From assembly GCA_951217055.1 (NCBI GenBank), contig OX578280.1, positions 4,898,001 to 4,962,000 of the forward strand: a DNA stretch of 64,000 nucleotides, given 5' to 3'. The notes beneath the pieces are model-generated. The model searched no databases and had not been told where the DNA came from. It saw only the letters and a program-made list of their open reading frames with translations. The position numbers and the translations under genes were made by a program. Below are positions 53,242 to 62,040 of this stretch, in pieces. Positions within the stretch are counted from its first letter, which is position 1; each line of letters opens with the position of its first letter. Origin of the DNA: Gerris lacustris (taxonomy: Eukaryota; Arthropoda; Insecta; Hemiptera; Gerridae).

Positions 53242-54190
53242 TCTATATATATAAAACTAAGACTGACAGTGATTGACTGACTGACTAATTCTCCTACTTC
53301 CCATTGACATAGAGCTTTGTAATTTGGTACATAGATAGAGTGTACCATAAAAAGAAAAGTGTGGCCATTTTTATTTCGATATATGACCGCCATATTAAAT
53401 TATAACCACCATCTTGGATTTAATAACACTCTATTACGTCAGCTTCTAAGGGACCTAGAGACCTGAAATTTGGTGCATAGACTTATGGTAGCCAAAGAAG
53501 AAAATTAAAGGTGCAATCACTTCAATATATGGCCGCCATATTGAATTATAGCTACCATCTTGGATTTAATCACACACTATTATCTCAAATTCCAGAGGAC
53601 CTACAGATCTGAAATTCGGTGCATAGACTTATAGTAGGTAAAAACGAAAATTAAAGCTACTATTAATTACTTCAAGATATGGCCATCATATTGAATTATA
53701 GCCACTATCTTGGATTTAATAACACTCTATTACCTCAGCTTCTAAGGGACCTAGAGACCTGAAATTTGGTACATAGACTTATAGTAGCTAAAAAAGAAAA
53801 TTAAAGGTATTTTCACTTCAACAAATGGCCACCATATTGAAGTATAACCGCCATCTTGGATTTAATCACACACTATTATCTCAGCCCTCAGTAGACCTAG
53901 AGATCTGAAATTTGGTTCATAGACTAATGGTATCGAAGGAAGAAAATTAAAGGTACTATCACTTCAGCATATGGCCGCTATCTTGGATTTAATCAGATAC
54001 TATTATCTTAGCTTCCAGTGGACTTTGAGATATGAAATTTGGTAAATAGACTCATTGTACCTAATATTGAAAATTAAAGGTAGTATTAAATAGAATAATT
54101 AAAAATTATAAAATAAAAAAATTGAAGGTAAATTTATTTCATAATTTCTTTTTTAATTAAAAATATATATATTAAATTTAAACAAAATGC
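53242..54190 (+). mobile_element. Helitron-like element, left end and tandem array, right end lost
   Basis: It begins TCTATATATATAAAACTAAG after an A, the usual Helitron start (TC, A/T target), followed by GACTGACTGACTAATTCTCC. Five tandem units of about 148 bp follow (53340-54060), each with GGACCTAGAGACCTGAAATT, GGTGCATAGACTTATrGTAG and CGCCATATTGAATTATAGCC-type text. No CTRR end with hairpin was found before the family C element at 54195, so the right end is missing or decayed. Confidence 0.65.
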
Positions 54191-54194
54191 ATTA

Positions 54195-54900
54195 TCTAAA
54201 AAATAACTGCGAGGTGGATAAATAATAGTTATTTATGCACTTAGAGAGTAAAGTAAGCCATTATTCCCTGAGCGAAAAAAGTTGGTTCTTGAGGCGAAGC
54301 CGAAGGAACCATGGTCCCTAAATCCCGAGGCGAAGCCGAGGGAATTAGACTCTTTAATTCCCGAGGCGCAGCCGAGGGAATAACTCTAATTAGCTCCCGA
54401 GGCACAGCAGAGGGAGATAATTATCGCGAGGGGAATAATGGCACTTTACTCACGAGGTACGTACAATATTTTATCTCCAGTAGGAAGAAAATACACATTT
54501 TTGTCCATAGCACAGTTTTTATTTATTATTTTAATAAATAACAATAATTATTAGAACTTTTTTATAGCAGATATATTCAATATTAAAAACAAATAAGAAT
54601 TGGAATTACACTCAAATAGAAGGTTATTTAGATGCAGGTTATAATGTTGTAAACAAAGATAAACATGGTCAAAAAAGCGCAGTGCCGCCAACCTAATTTC
54701 AACAACTTCATTACATTAGCCATACATTTTCTAATATTTATAAAATAATTAAGTTGCAATCTTTACTTTTTAGCCCTACTTTACTTTTTCGCCCTACTTT
54801 TACTTTTTCTCCCTACTTTTTGAGTCAGGGATGAAAAGACCTGTTTTAGTCCCTCTAAACTAATTCAAAATCAAAACTTTTTTTCCCTACTGGAGATAAA
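54195..54900 (-). repeat. Family C element, copy 2 (inverted)
   Basis: On the minus strand it follows copy 1 (26130-26757): ATCTCCAGTAGGGA near 54893, body, TCCTACTGGAGATAAAATAT at 54484, then the tail with four CpG hairpins (CCGAGGCGAAGCCGAGGG and variants), ending TAAATAACTATT at 54223. The 76-codon + frame across the tail is made of these hairpins (RGEAEG, RGAAEG, RGTAEG) and is not a gene. Confidence 0.82.
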
Positions 54901-55075
54901 AAAATTAATGGTTCAATTAATTTATAATAAAAAACATATTATATGAAAAAACATTAAAAATATCAGCTGGATATATATTTAATTTAGATAAAATGTTTAA
55001 AAATAAGTATAAAAAAATAAAATACCTACTTGCACTAAAATACGAAATTATGTAACAATAAAGATATATTACAAT
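54901..55075. other. AT-rich spacer
   Basis: No gene. It is followed at 55076 by TTTTGGTAGTATTCATACTA, an end of the tRNA-like fold-back family. Confidence 0.45.
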
Positions 55076-55138
55076 TTTGGTAGTATTCATACTACCAAAT
55101 TGGTAAGTGGCCCCCCCCCCCCACTTAGGGAACCAAAG

Positions 55139-55205
55139 TCGGCACGCTTCGCGCGCCTTATCCGTCTATAAATCATAGACGGATAAGGCGCGCGAAGCGT
55201 GCCGA
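55139..55205. other. Perfect 31-bp GC-rich inverted repeat with 5-nt loop
   Basis: The left arm 55139-55169 (TCGGCACGCTTCGCGCGCCT, then TATCCGTCTAT) and right arm 55175-55205 are exact reverse complements around AAATC. It has many CpG and lies in AT-rich DNA just after a C run (55111-55122). Confidence 0.95.
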
Positions 55206-55227
55206 TCCGGCAAGTTTTGAATATAAG

Positions 55228-55645
55228 TAAATGTTTTGGTGCCTTTTAAGAATATGTGGTCGGCTAAGTTCGTCTGCGGGACATAGCTTGGCAATAGGCA
55301 TTTGAAAAAAACAAACCGGTGGAGAGTGGCCATGTCCAGCATTTTTTGGTGGGCAATGTGATTATCATGATCCTGAGTACCAACTTAGTTAGTAGACCAA
55401 TAATCAAGTTGATGGTAGTTTGTCACTTAATAGGTTAGTTAGTCAAATATTACTCCAAATCAAAGTGTTCCCCTGTCAAGGGACAGACCACAATGTGGGT
55501 TTTTTCAAATGCCTATTGCCAAGCTATGTACCACAGACGAACTTAGCCGACCACATATTCTTTAAAGGCACCAAAACATTTACTTACACACAAAAGTCTA
55601 GCTTGATGTTAGTCAGACACTTTTTTGCACACTATCTCCTCGACT
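55228..55645. repeat. Family F fold-back repeat
   Basis: AAGTAAATGTTTTGGTGCCT, GTGGTCGGCTAAGTTCGTCT and CTTGGCAATAGGCATTTGAA at the left recur inverted at 55510-55590. The right side continues to the CTCCTCGACTAG end. The centre matches 45150-45320. Confidence 0.8.
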
Positions 55646-55675
55646 AGAAGTTTCTTGCTCTAGCACTTTAATACT

Positions 55676-56250
55676 TTTATCTACGATTGATACGAAATAT
55701 AAACATTATATCTTTGTTTAGATGCGTAGAAAGTGATTATTTATTGTATTCATTGCGCATGCGCGTCTCATAGTTCTGAAGAATTCCTCTTCTTTTCCAC
55801 GCTAGCGCGGTAAAGAAGAGGAATTCTTCAGCTTTACGCACGATTAGCGAGTTTGATTACATTTAACAAAACTAATTTGCTGTTCTTATATTAAAGTAAC
55901 TGTTTATCGAGTTTTTAGTGAAATCCAATGAGTGAATCAAGTGACTTTGACGAAAATGTGGAGAATAATACTCCTCCAGAAATAATTAATTCGGCAAAAA
56001 ATGCAACTCAAGAATTAATGCCATCTTTATCAAGAGAAGAGATACGAACTTACATACAGAAAGTTTATTTGTTTCTGTAATTATTATTTAAATCTATCAA
56101 TCGTAGATAAAGTACGGTACGCAACTCGTGCGAAAACGGCATTTTGCATTGCTCGTGTGGTTTTACTACCCTCGCTGTCGCTCGGGAGCAAACTCCACAC
56201 TCGCATGCAAAATACTACTGTCCGCACTCAACGCGTAATGTACTATTACG
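55676..56250 (+). repeat. Family A element, copy 5 (complete)
   Basis: It starts TTTATCTACGATTGATACGA, with a 54-nt near-palindrome at 55777-55830 (TGAAGAATTCCTCTTCTTTT and its inverse), leader, short ORF (55928-56080), the inverted partner CAATCGTAGATAAAG at 56099, and a tail that ends CGCGTAATGTACTATTA. The tail's halves are imperfect inverted copies around CCCTCGCTGTCGCTCGGG. Confidence 0.85.
55928..56080 (+). CDS. Family A conserved short ORF (copy 5)
   Basis: 50 codons. The protein starts MSESSDFDENVENNTPPEI and continues ATQELMPSLSREE. A 2-base insertion relative to copy 4 changes RERYELTY to REEIRTYIQ, so the recombinase-like block is frameshifted here. The first 37 residues are nearly the same as in copy 4. 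It is probably not translated into a working protein. Confidence 0.4.
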   Translation: MSESSDFDENVENNTPPEIINSAKNATQELMPSLSREEIRTYIQKVYLFL

Positions 56251-56930
56251 TATTCTACCTCAATGAGATGGAATGAGAACCATCTTTGTACACAGTATAG
56301 AGAAATCTCTTACAAAATTCAAGTGATAACTATAGCGTCTCTAAACATTATGACAACACTTTTTCAAGTGTAAAATTACTAAGGCTTGAAAGTGGCTGAT
56401 AAGGCTGAAACGTTGCCGAACACATGAATGAAGTAAACACTTCACTTTTTTTTTTTTTACTATACCCTGAAGGATCCATTACAATATAATATAAAGTTTA
56501 GGATACAATATACAGCTAATATTCGTAAATGAGAAATCACTCAGTTTCAGTTTAGAATTCGTTTTGGACGTTCATAAAGCATCTTAACTTTTTACAGAGT
56601 AATTTACTCACCACACAAATGTCTAAAAAGAAAAAAAAATCATCACTTTCAGAAAAAAAAATATCTTCAAAGATGTAGATAAAGGAATGAAGAACAAAGA
56701 AATATCCTGTAAATATAAAATCTCTCTGAGTTCAGTGTCTACAATTTTGAAAAACCGGAAGTCATTATTTAAACTTTACAAAACAAGAGATTTATAAAGA
56801 AAGGTCTAAAGAAATCTTAAGTATAAAGACTTGGATAAAGTGGTTCTGCAATGGGTGAAAATGGTACGGAATAAATATTCCTCTTTCAGGAACACTCATT
56901 TTTCCCCCTTAAAAAAATAAAAATTCTATA
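56251..56930. other. No gene; short GCTGAAACG motif
   Basis: GTGGCTGATAAGGCTGAAAC at 56391-56410 followed by GTTGCCG resembles the conserved motif in the fold-back at 41826-42387. The rest has no recognised feature. Confidence 0.4.
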
Positions 56931-56933
56931 TAA

Positions 56934-57110
56934 AGTCCAGGAGATTGCGTGCAAAAAAGTTTCTCACTAACATCATGCTAGAATTTTGTGTATAAGTAAA
57001 TGTTTTGGTGCCTGTTTCGGCCCATAGGAGACGTGCTCTGATATGGGTGACGAATAGGGAACCAAAGTTCTCCAGAGGAGAGAATCCCTGTAGAAAGCTA
57101 TAGCCGGGAG
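56934..57110 (+). repeat. Family F end, copy 3
   Basis: AGTCCAGGAGATTGCGTGCA, ACATCATGCTAGAATTTTGT and AAGTAAATGTTTTGGTGCCT match the other F ends. Confidence 0.7.
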
Positions 57111-57119
57111 AAAATAAGG

Positions 57120-58331
57120 CGTGTAAATAAACTGATAAATGAATAACAATAAATACAATGTAAAATATATATAATTGAAGTAAGCAGGCAGGCAATTGTT
57201 AATGGCAAATATGTTAAGATTAAATAATTAATATATATATATGTATGATAAATTTTAACAATGAATAAATATATATATATGTGTAACAATAACAATCTGT
57301 ATAATCAACAATAAGCTTTAACAATATAATAATAAACTAATTAATAAATAAATAAAAGGCAGTTAGTAAAAGACAAGCACAAGCGGTTAGTAAGCGGATA
57401 AGAGGGGGTTAGCTAATAAGTTAGGGACGGGACTTACCTTGGCTGGCTGGACACGTACATAAACAAAAGGCAACAGGACTTCGCCAGTCAGGAACAAGGG
57501 ACCTAGGTAAGATAATAATTAGTTAAAACAAATAATTAACGCAGACGCACAACACGGAGGTAACTAATGATAAATGGTAACAAACAATAGCTGTAAAAAG
57601 TGAGCGACGGGCCAGGTCGCTACACCACTACTTAAACTTAAACTAAATGGTGAAGTAGTTTAGTGAAATGAGCCGAGTTGAAGAAGGCAGAGAGTCCACT
57701 GTCTCGAAAACGGGCCTGGGCACGGTGCCGTAACTCCGTGACGCCGAAACTCCACTCAGATAAGGCTAAAACGGTAGAAATCCGTGCTGCACGTCTAGCT
57801 CCGTAAATTCTGCGAGGGCAGGTTGCTTGATATGGCCAAATTAATAATAAACTAATATATAAATGATAAAATAGCTAACTGGAATTACTCACGCTGCCGG
57901 CATTTTTATGGTAACCACCTGGGTAGGTTTTAGCTGGTCTGCCTTAGCTAAATCGGCGCTGAAACCGAGCGCTTGAGAGCCGCTAGGGTTGCTGAGCCCT
58001 GATTGAAGCGGTGTGGTGGGGATTATGCCTGGTGGACCGAGGATGGATTGCGTGCTGGAGTAAACCTATTTGCAACCTTCCCGTTTCTTGTTTTGTTATC
58101 ATTTGAAAACACGGCGAACGGCGAATCGAGCTCCAGATAAACATATCTTTTCCCTCGGCCTGCAGATTGTGTGCGAAGTGTTGTGTACAGTGTTTAATAA
58201 TGTGTGTAAAGCTAGTTTTAAGTAATATTTACAAGGTATGTTAAATAAGTTATAAGATAAATAGTAATAATTAAACATGCAAACAAAAGGTTATGAAAGT
58301 TGAACATGCAAAAATAGGCGAAGCCTAAACA
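57120..58331 (-). repeat. Probable 3' LTR region of BEL element 2 (outer end not defined)
   Basis: On the minus strand, pol stops at 58368. It is followed by TTTTTAGTAGGCGG, a likely polypurine tract, and then TGTTTAGGCTTCGCC at 58331, a plausible LTR start. The other end cannot be fixed because the 5' LTR is outside the window. GC-richer sequence extends down to about 57350. Confidence 0.5.
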
Positions 58332-58367
58332 TACCGCCTACTAAAAATCATAAGTGATTTTTCCCAG

Positions 58368-61300
58368 CTATAACTCACCACTTGACGGACTTTCACTACT
58401 GGAGTGCTTTGGCAGGAACAGTGGAACAAGTTTATTTGCCGGGCGTTTAAAAATAGAAGTAGAGGTTTTAACAGAGGCGACCCTTACTACCCCATCCTGA
58501 CCAGGATAAACTTCGCAGACTCTGGCCATAGGCCAATGCATACGCGGAACGTTGTCGTCCTTGATAATTACAAGATCTCCTATCTGAAGGTTGGTACTGG
58601 CTTTATGCCACTTGGCTCTTTCTTGAAGACTAGTTAGGTATTCAGAACGCCAACGCTTCCAAAAATGTTGGGCCTTCTGGCTTACGAGCTGCCAACGGGA
58701 AAGACGATTTTCTGATAAATCTAATAGTGAACGCTCAGGAACAGCCAGGAGGGGGGATCCAATCAGGAAATGGCCAGGAGATAGATAAGTGAGGTCGCTA
58801 GGATCGCTGGAAAGGGGGCAAAGAGGGCGAGAGTTCAGAACTGCCTCGACCTTTATTAACCATGTTGACAACTCCTCAAAGGTAAGGCGATTCTCACCAT
58901 ATATATTTTTAAGAAGGCGCTTTGCGGACTTGACAACACTTTCCCAAATTCCTCCGAACGACGCGCCTGTCGGAGGAGTGAAGGCCCAGTCAACGTCCCG
59001 TTGTAGGCAGTGGGAACGCACTGTTGACTGTGTAGATGCACTGTAGTACCAATGATGCAGCTCCTTCAGGGTGTTGGCAGCTCCAACGTAATTGGTGCCA
59101 TTGTCCGAGAAGATCCGCTCAGGGAGACCACGGCGACCGATGAATCTATCAAGAGTGGCCAGGAAAGCCTCCGTGCTTAGAGATGTGACAGCTTCTAAGT
59201 GTACTGCCTTGGTGCTGAGGCAGACAAACACGCACAGGTAACACTTATATGAGGGAGCTTTGCGACGAAGTGATTCACGCACCAAGAAGGGCCCGGCAAA
59301 ATCTGTGCCGACGTGCAAAAAGGCACGACCCTCACGAAACCTGTATGAAGGTAAATCTCCCATGATAGGTTGGCATGGGGGAGCACGTAGCTTGCGGCAT
59401 GAAACACATGCACGGGTAAGAAACCGTACAGAGTTTCTGGCTCCTAATACCCAATATTTAGTTCTGAGAACCGCTAGAAGCACCGTTGGTCCAGGGTGGA
59501 GCAGAGCTTTGTGATAATGCTCCAATAGCAATCTCGTGAAGTGAGTCTTAGCAGGTACTATTATTGGGTGCTTGCAGGACCAGGATGCCTGTGAGTTGTT
59601 TAGCCTGCCGCCTACTATCAACAGACCCGCCTCATCGAAGAAGGGATGTAAGTTGGCTAAGGATTTAGGAATGCAAGGTAAATCCTGAACAGCTGTAATG
59701 CTAGGACGGTCAAACAGGTAGAAGGCCTGAACGGCTCTTATCGCGGTGATGGTGGCTTGTCGAACCTCGACCAAGCTTAATGGGCCTCTATGGCGCGGCA
59801 GAGCTCCTCTCCGAAGGTTAGTAAATCTAAGTATGTATGCTAAAGAATTAATCATTTTGCTGAAGGTGGAAAAACGTTCCATCCATGCTATAAGAAGAGG
59901 GGTGGTCGTTGAGACTGCGAGAACCATACAGCCACGGGCGACATCCTTACATTCGGGAATTTCCTCGGGAAGAGTGACTTGATCATGTATAGGCCACAGT
60001 TCGGGTTTAAGTTTAGCCCAAGCTGGACCGTGAAACCAAAGGTCGTTGCTAAGGAGGTTGCAAGGAGAAACGCCACGGGAACCCAAGTCGCTGGGATTGT
60101 CTTCCGAGGCGACATGATGCCATGTAGTGTCATGGGATAAGTCTAATATTTTCTCTACCCGGTTGGCTACGAAAGTCTTCAACCGGAAGGTAGGTGTTCG
60201 AAGCCAGGCCAGGACAACGGTTGAATCGGAAAAGAACCTAATGTTTGGGCGTAGAGGCAATCGCTTGAGGAAGGACTCTAATGATTGTAAGAGACGAGCA
60301 GCTAGCAGCGCAGCACAAAGCTCGAGACGGGGTATTGAGAGAGCTTTGACTGGTGCTAGTTTAGTCTTGGCCATAAGTAAGTTGGTAGACACCCCTGAGG
60401 GGTATGTGGCGTGAAGAAAGGCAGTGGCACAGTACGCCTTTTCAGAGGCATCAGCGAATATTAATAGATGAAGGCAATCCGGGTGATCCAAAAGGATCCG
60501 ACGAGGAATTCTCAGGGAACTAAGAATAGGGAGTTCTTCCACTAAGCCTTTCCACTGCTCATGGAGGTCAGGAGGGAAGGGGGTGTCCCAGTCTAACTGA
60601 CGTTTCCACGCATTTTGAATTATACTCTTGGCCACTACAACCGCGGCGCCAAGGTACCCTAAAGGATCAAATATTTGAGCCACTGCTGAAAGTACGCCTC
60701 GTTTGGTGCTAATGATAGGAGGAGGTTGGATGCGGTACAGGAATTCGTCAGACTGCGGATCCCACTGCAGCCCAAGAATTTTGATAGAGTTAGTGTCGGA
60801 GCTCTCAAGGGATATAGGTTCTGTGGAGTTACGAGTGTTAGAATCAGGGTTATGGATGGAGTCTAAGATACGGGGATCATTGGCAGCCCATTTACTCAGA
60901 CTAAACCCGCCCTTCCCCATGAGGGTAACAATCTGCTGTGCAGTCATGATAGCCGCCTCTAGAGTGTCAGCCCCGGTGGCTACATCATCAACATAAATGT
61001 CTTCTGACAGGGCGTGAGCAGCGAGAGGGTATTCGGCACCTTCGTCCAATACCAGCTGTTGGACAACTCGATTTGCTAAATAGGGTGCACAGGACTGTCC
61101 AAATGACACGGTATTCAGCTCGTAATCTTGCACTTCCTCACCTACGTTGAATCGCCACAGGATGTGCTGAAATTTCCTATCTTCCGGATGTATGAGAATC
61201 TGCCGGAACATCTTGACAGCGTCTGCAGTGAATATATACTTAGGTTGCCTGAAATTGAGGAGTATGACGGTCAGGTCTGCTTGCAACTTAGGGCCAGTAA

Positions 61301-61844
61301 GCAATGAATCGTTGAGAGATCCAGAAGAAGTGCGAGCGGCCGCATCAAAGACAACTCTCACTTTGATATCCGATCCTTCACCTTTCACTACACAATGGTG
61401 AGGGATGAACATTTTACCAGGATTCTTGGCTGGGGTCATGTGACCTAAGTCAAGATACTCCCTCAGGTCGTTGTGATATTTAAGCTTTAATAAGGGACTT
61501 CGTTCCAACTTGCTTTCCAAGTGAGCAAGCCGGCGAAGTGCCATACCTTTAGAGTCAGGAAACTGAGGATTTGATGACCTGAAAGGTAAACGAACGACGT
61601 AACGACCGCAGGGAAGACGATAAGTAGTTTCTCGAAACAACTGCTCACATTGTTCATCTTCTGGATTAGTAGCCTTTGCTGTAGGAGGCTCTTCCAACTC
61701 CCAAAAGCGCTGTAGATCGATCTCTAACTCCGAAGGTTGATTTGAAGCTCTGGAATGCAAGGTGTGCAAGTGAGTAGCCTCTGCTAAGTCGCCAACTCGA
61801 CCTAAGACCGTGTAACCAAATATGGTGCCCAGAAGCTTGGGCAT
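58368..61844 (-). CDS. pol: BEL/Pao Pol, RT-RNase H-integrase part (element 2)
   Basis: 1,158 codons with no internal stop. In order from the 61844 end: LGTIFGYTVLG linker after the protease; Peptidase_A17-type region with YVVRLPF; reverse transcriptase with TADAVKMFRQI (about residue 210) and YVDDVATGAD (about 285); RNase H with LLIFADASEKAYC and FFSDSTVVLAWL; integrase zinc domain EHYHKALLHPGP...CVSCRKL; integrase core with GTDFAGPF, FSDNGTNYVGA and GASFGGIWE, which carry the D, D and E catalytic residues; and the C-terminal DUF5641 region (YLSPGHFLIGSPL, LQIGDLVIIKDD). All expected parts are present. The first Met lies inside the frame, because the true start of gag-pol is upstream of the insertion at 61857-62040. 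It copies the element's RNA into DNA and integrates it. Confidence 0.95.
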   Translation of the reverse strand: MPKLLGTIFGYTVLGRVGDLAEATHLHTLHSRASNQPSELEIDLQRFWELEEPPTAKATNPEDEQCEQLFRETTYRLPCGRYVVRLPFRSSNPQFPDSKGMALRRLAHLESKLERSPLLKLKYHNDLREYLDLGHMTPAKNPGKMFIPHHCVVKGEGSDIKVRVVFDAAARTSSGSLNDSLLTGPKLQADLTVILLNFRQPKYIFTADAVKMFRQILIHPEDRKFQHILWRFNVGEEVQDYELNTVSFGQSCAPYLANRVVQQLVLDEGAEYPLAAHALSEDIYVDDVATGADTLEAAIMTAQQIVTLMGKGGFSLSKWAANDPRILDSIHNPDSNTRNSTEPISLESSDTNSIKILGLQWDPQSDEFLYRIQPPPIISTKRGVLSAVAQIFDPLGYLGAAVVVAKSIIQNAWKRQLDWDTPFPPDLHEQWKGLVEELPILSSLRIPRRILLDHPDCLHLLIFADASEKAYCATAFLHATYPSGVSTNLLMAKTKLAPVKALSIPRLELCAALLAARLLQSLESFLKRLPLRPNIRFFSDSTVVLAWLRTPTFRLKTFVANRVEKILDLSHDTTWHHVASEDNPSDLGSRGVSPCNLLSNDLWFHGPAWAKLKPELWPIHDQVTLPEEIPECKDVARGCMVLAVSTTTPLLIAWMERFSTFSKMINSLAYILRFTNLRRGALPRHRGPLSLVEVRQATITAIRAVQAFYLFDRPSITAVQDLPCIPKSLANLHPFFDEAGLLIVGGRLNNSQASWSCKHPIIVPAKTHFTRLLLEHYHKALLHPGPTVLLAVLRTKYWVLGARNSVRFLTRACVSCRKLRAPPCQPIMGDLPSYRFREGRAFLHVGTDFAGPFLVRESLRRKAPSYKCYLCVFVCLSTKAVHLEAVTSLSTEAFLATLDRFIGRRGLPERIFSDNGTNYVGAANTLKELHHWYYSASTQSTVRSHCLQRDVDWAFTPPTGASFGGIWESVVKSAKRLLKNIYGENRLTFEELSTWLIKVEAVLNSRPLCPLSSDPSDLTYLSPGHFLIGSPLLAVPERSLLDLSENRLSRWQLVSQKAQHFWKRWRSEYLTSLQERAKWHKASTNLQIGDLVIIKDDNVPRMHWPMARVCEVYPGQDGVVRVASVKTSTSIFKRPANKLVPLFLPKHSSSESPSSGEL

Positions 61845-61856
61845 GTCAGGATGAAC

Positions 61857-62040
61857 TTTTTTTTTTTTGGATTTAATTTACCTTTATTGAATAAGAAAAA
61901 AATACAACATATTAATACATAATAATATTTCATTACATCGAGTTATCTTTTTTGCTGATTTAACAATTTAATACTACATTAGGTTATCTCTCCACTAGAG
62001 AACATGGAGTCCTGAGCTGTGGAGAGAGATACTGTTAGAT
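61857..62040 (-). mobile_element. Poly(A)-tailed retroposon fragment inserted in BEL element 2
   Basis: Between the protease end (FLLGCDLFGDILTG) and VHPDMPKLLG, where BEL Pol is normally continuous, there are about 180 bp of AT-rich DNA. On the minus strand it ends with TTCAATAAAGGTAAATTAAA, then TCC and a run of 12 A: an AATAAA signal followed by a poly(A) tail. Its start reads CAGTATCTCTCTCCACAGCT. It looks like a 5'-truncated LINE end or processed transcript. Its TAA stops the gag-protease frame. Confidence 0.75.

Noticed and set aside
54311..54541. Open frame with RGEAEG repeats that looks like a repetitive protein
   Set aside because: It is the translation of the CpG hairpin islands of family C (CCGAGGCGAAGCCGAGG).
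45835..57000. Next P5CS exon
   Set aside because: I looked for the expected Gly-Gln-Ser-Gly region with splice sites and could not find it; a short exon may still be hidden.
61192..61401. Plus-strand frames across 58404-63658
   Set aside because: They are antisense shadows of the minus-strand BEL Gag and Pol frames.
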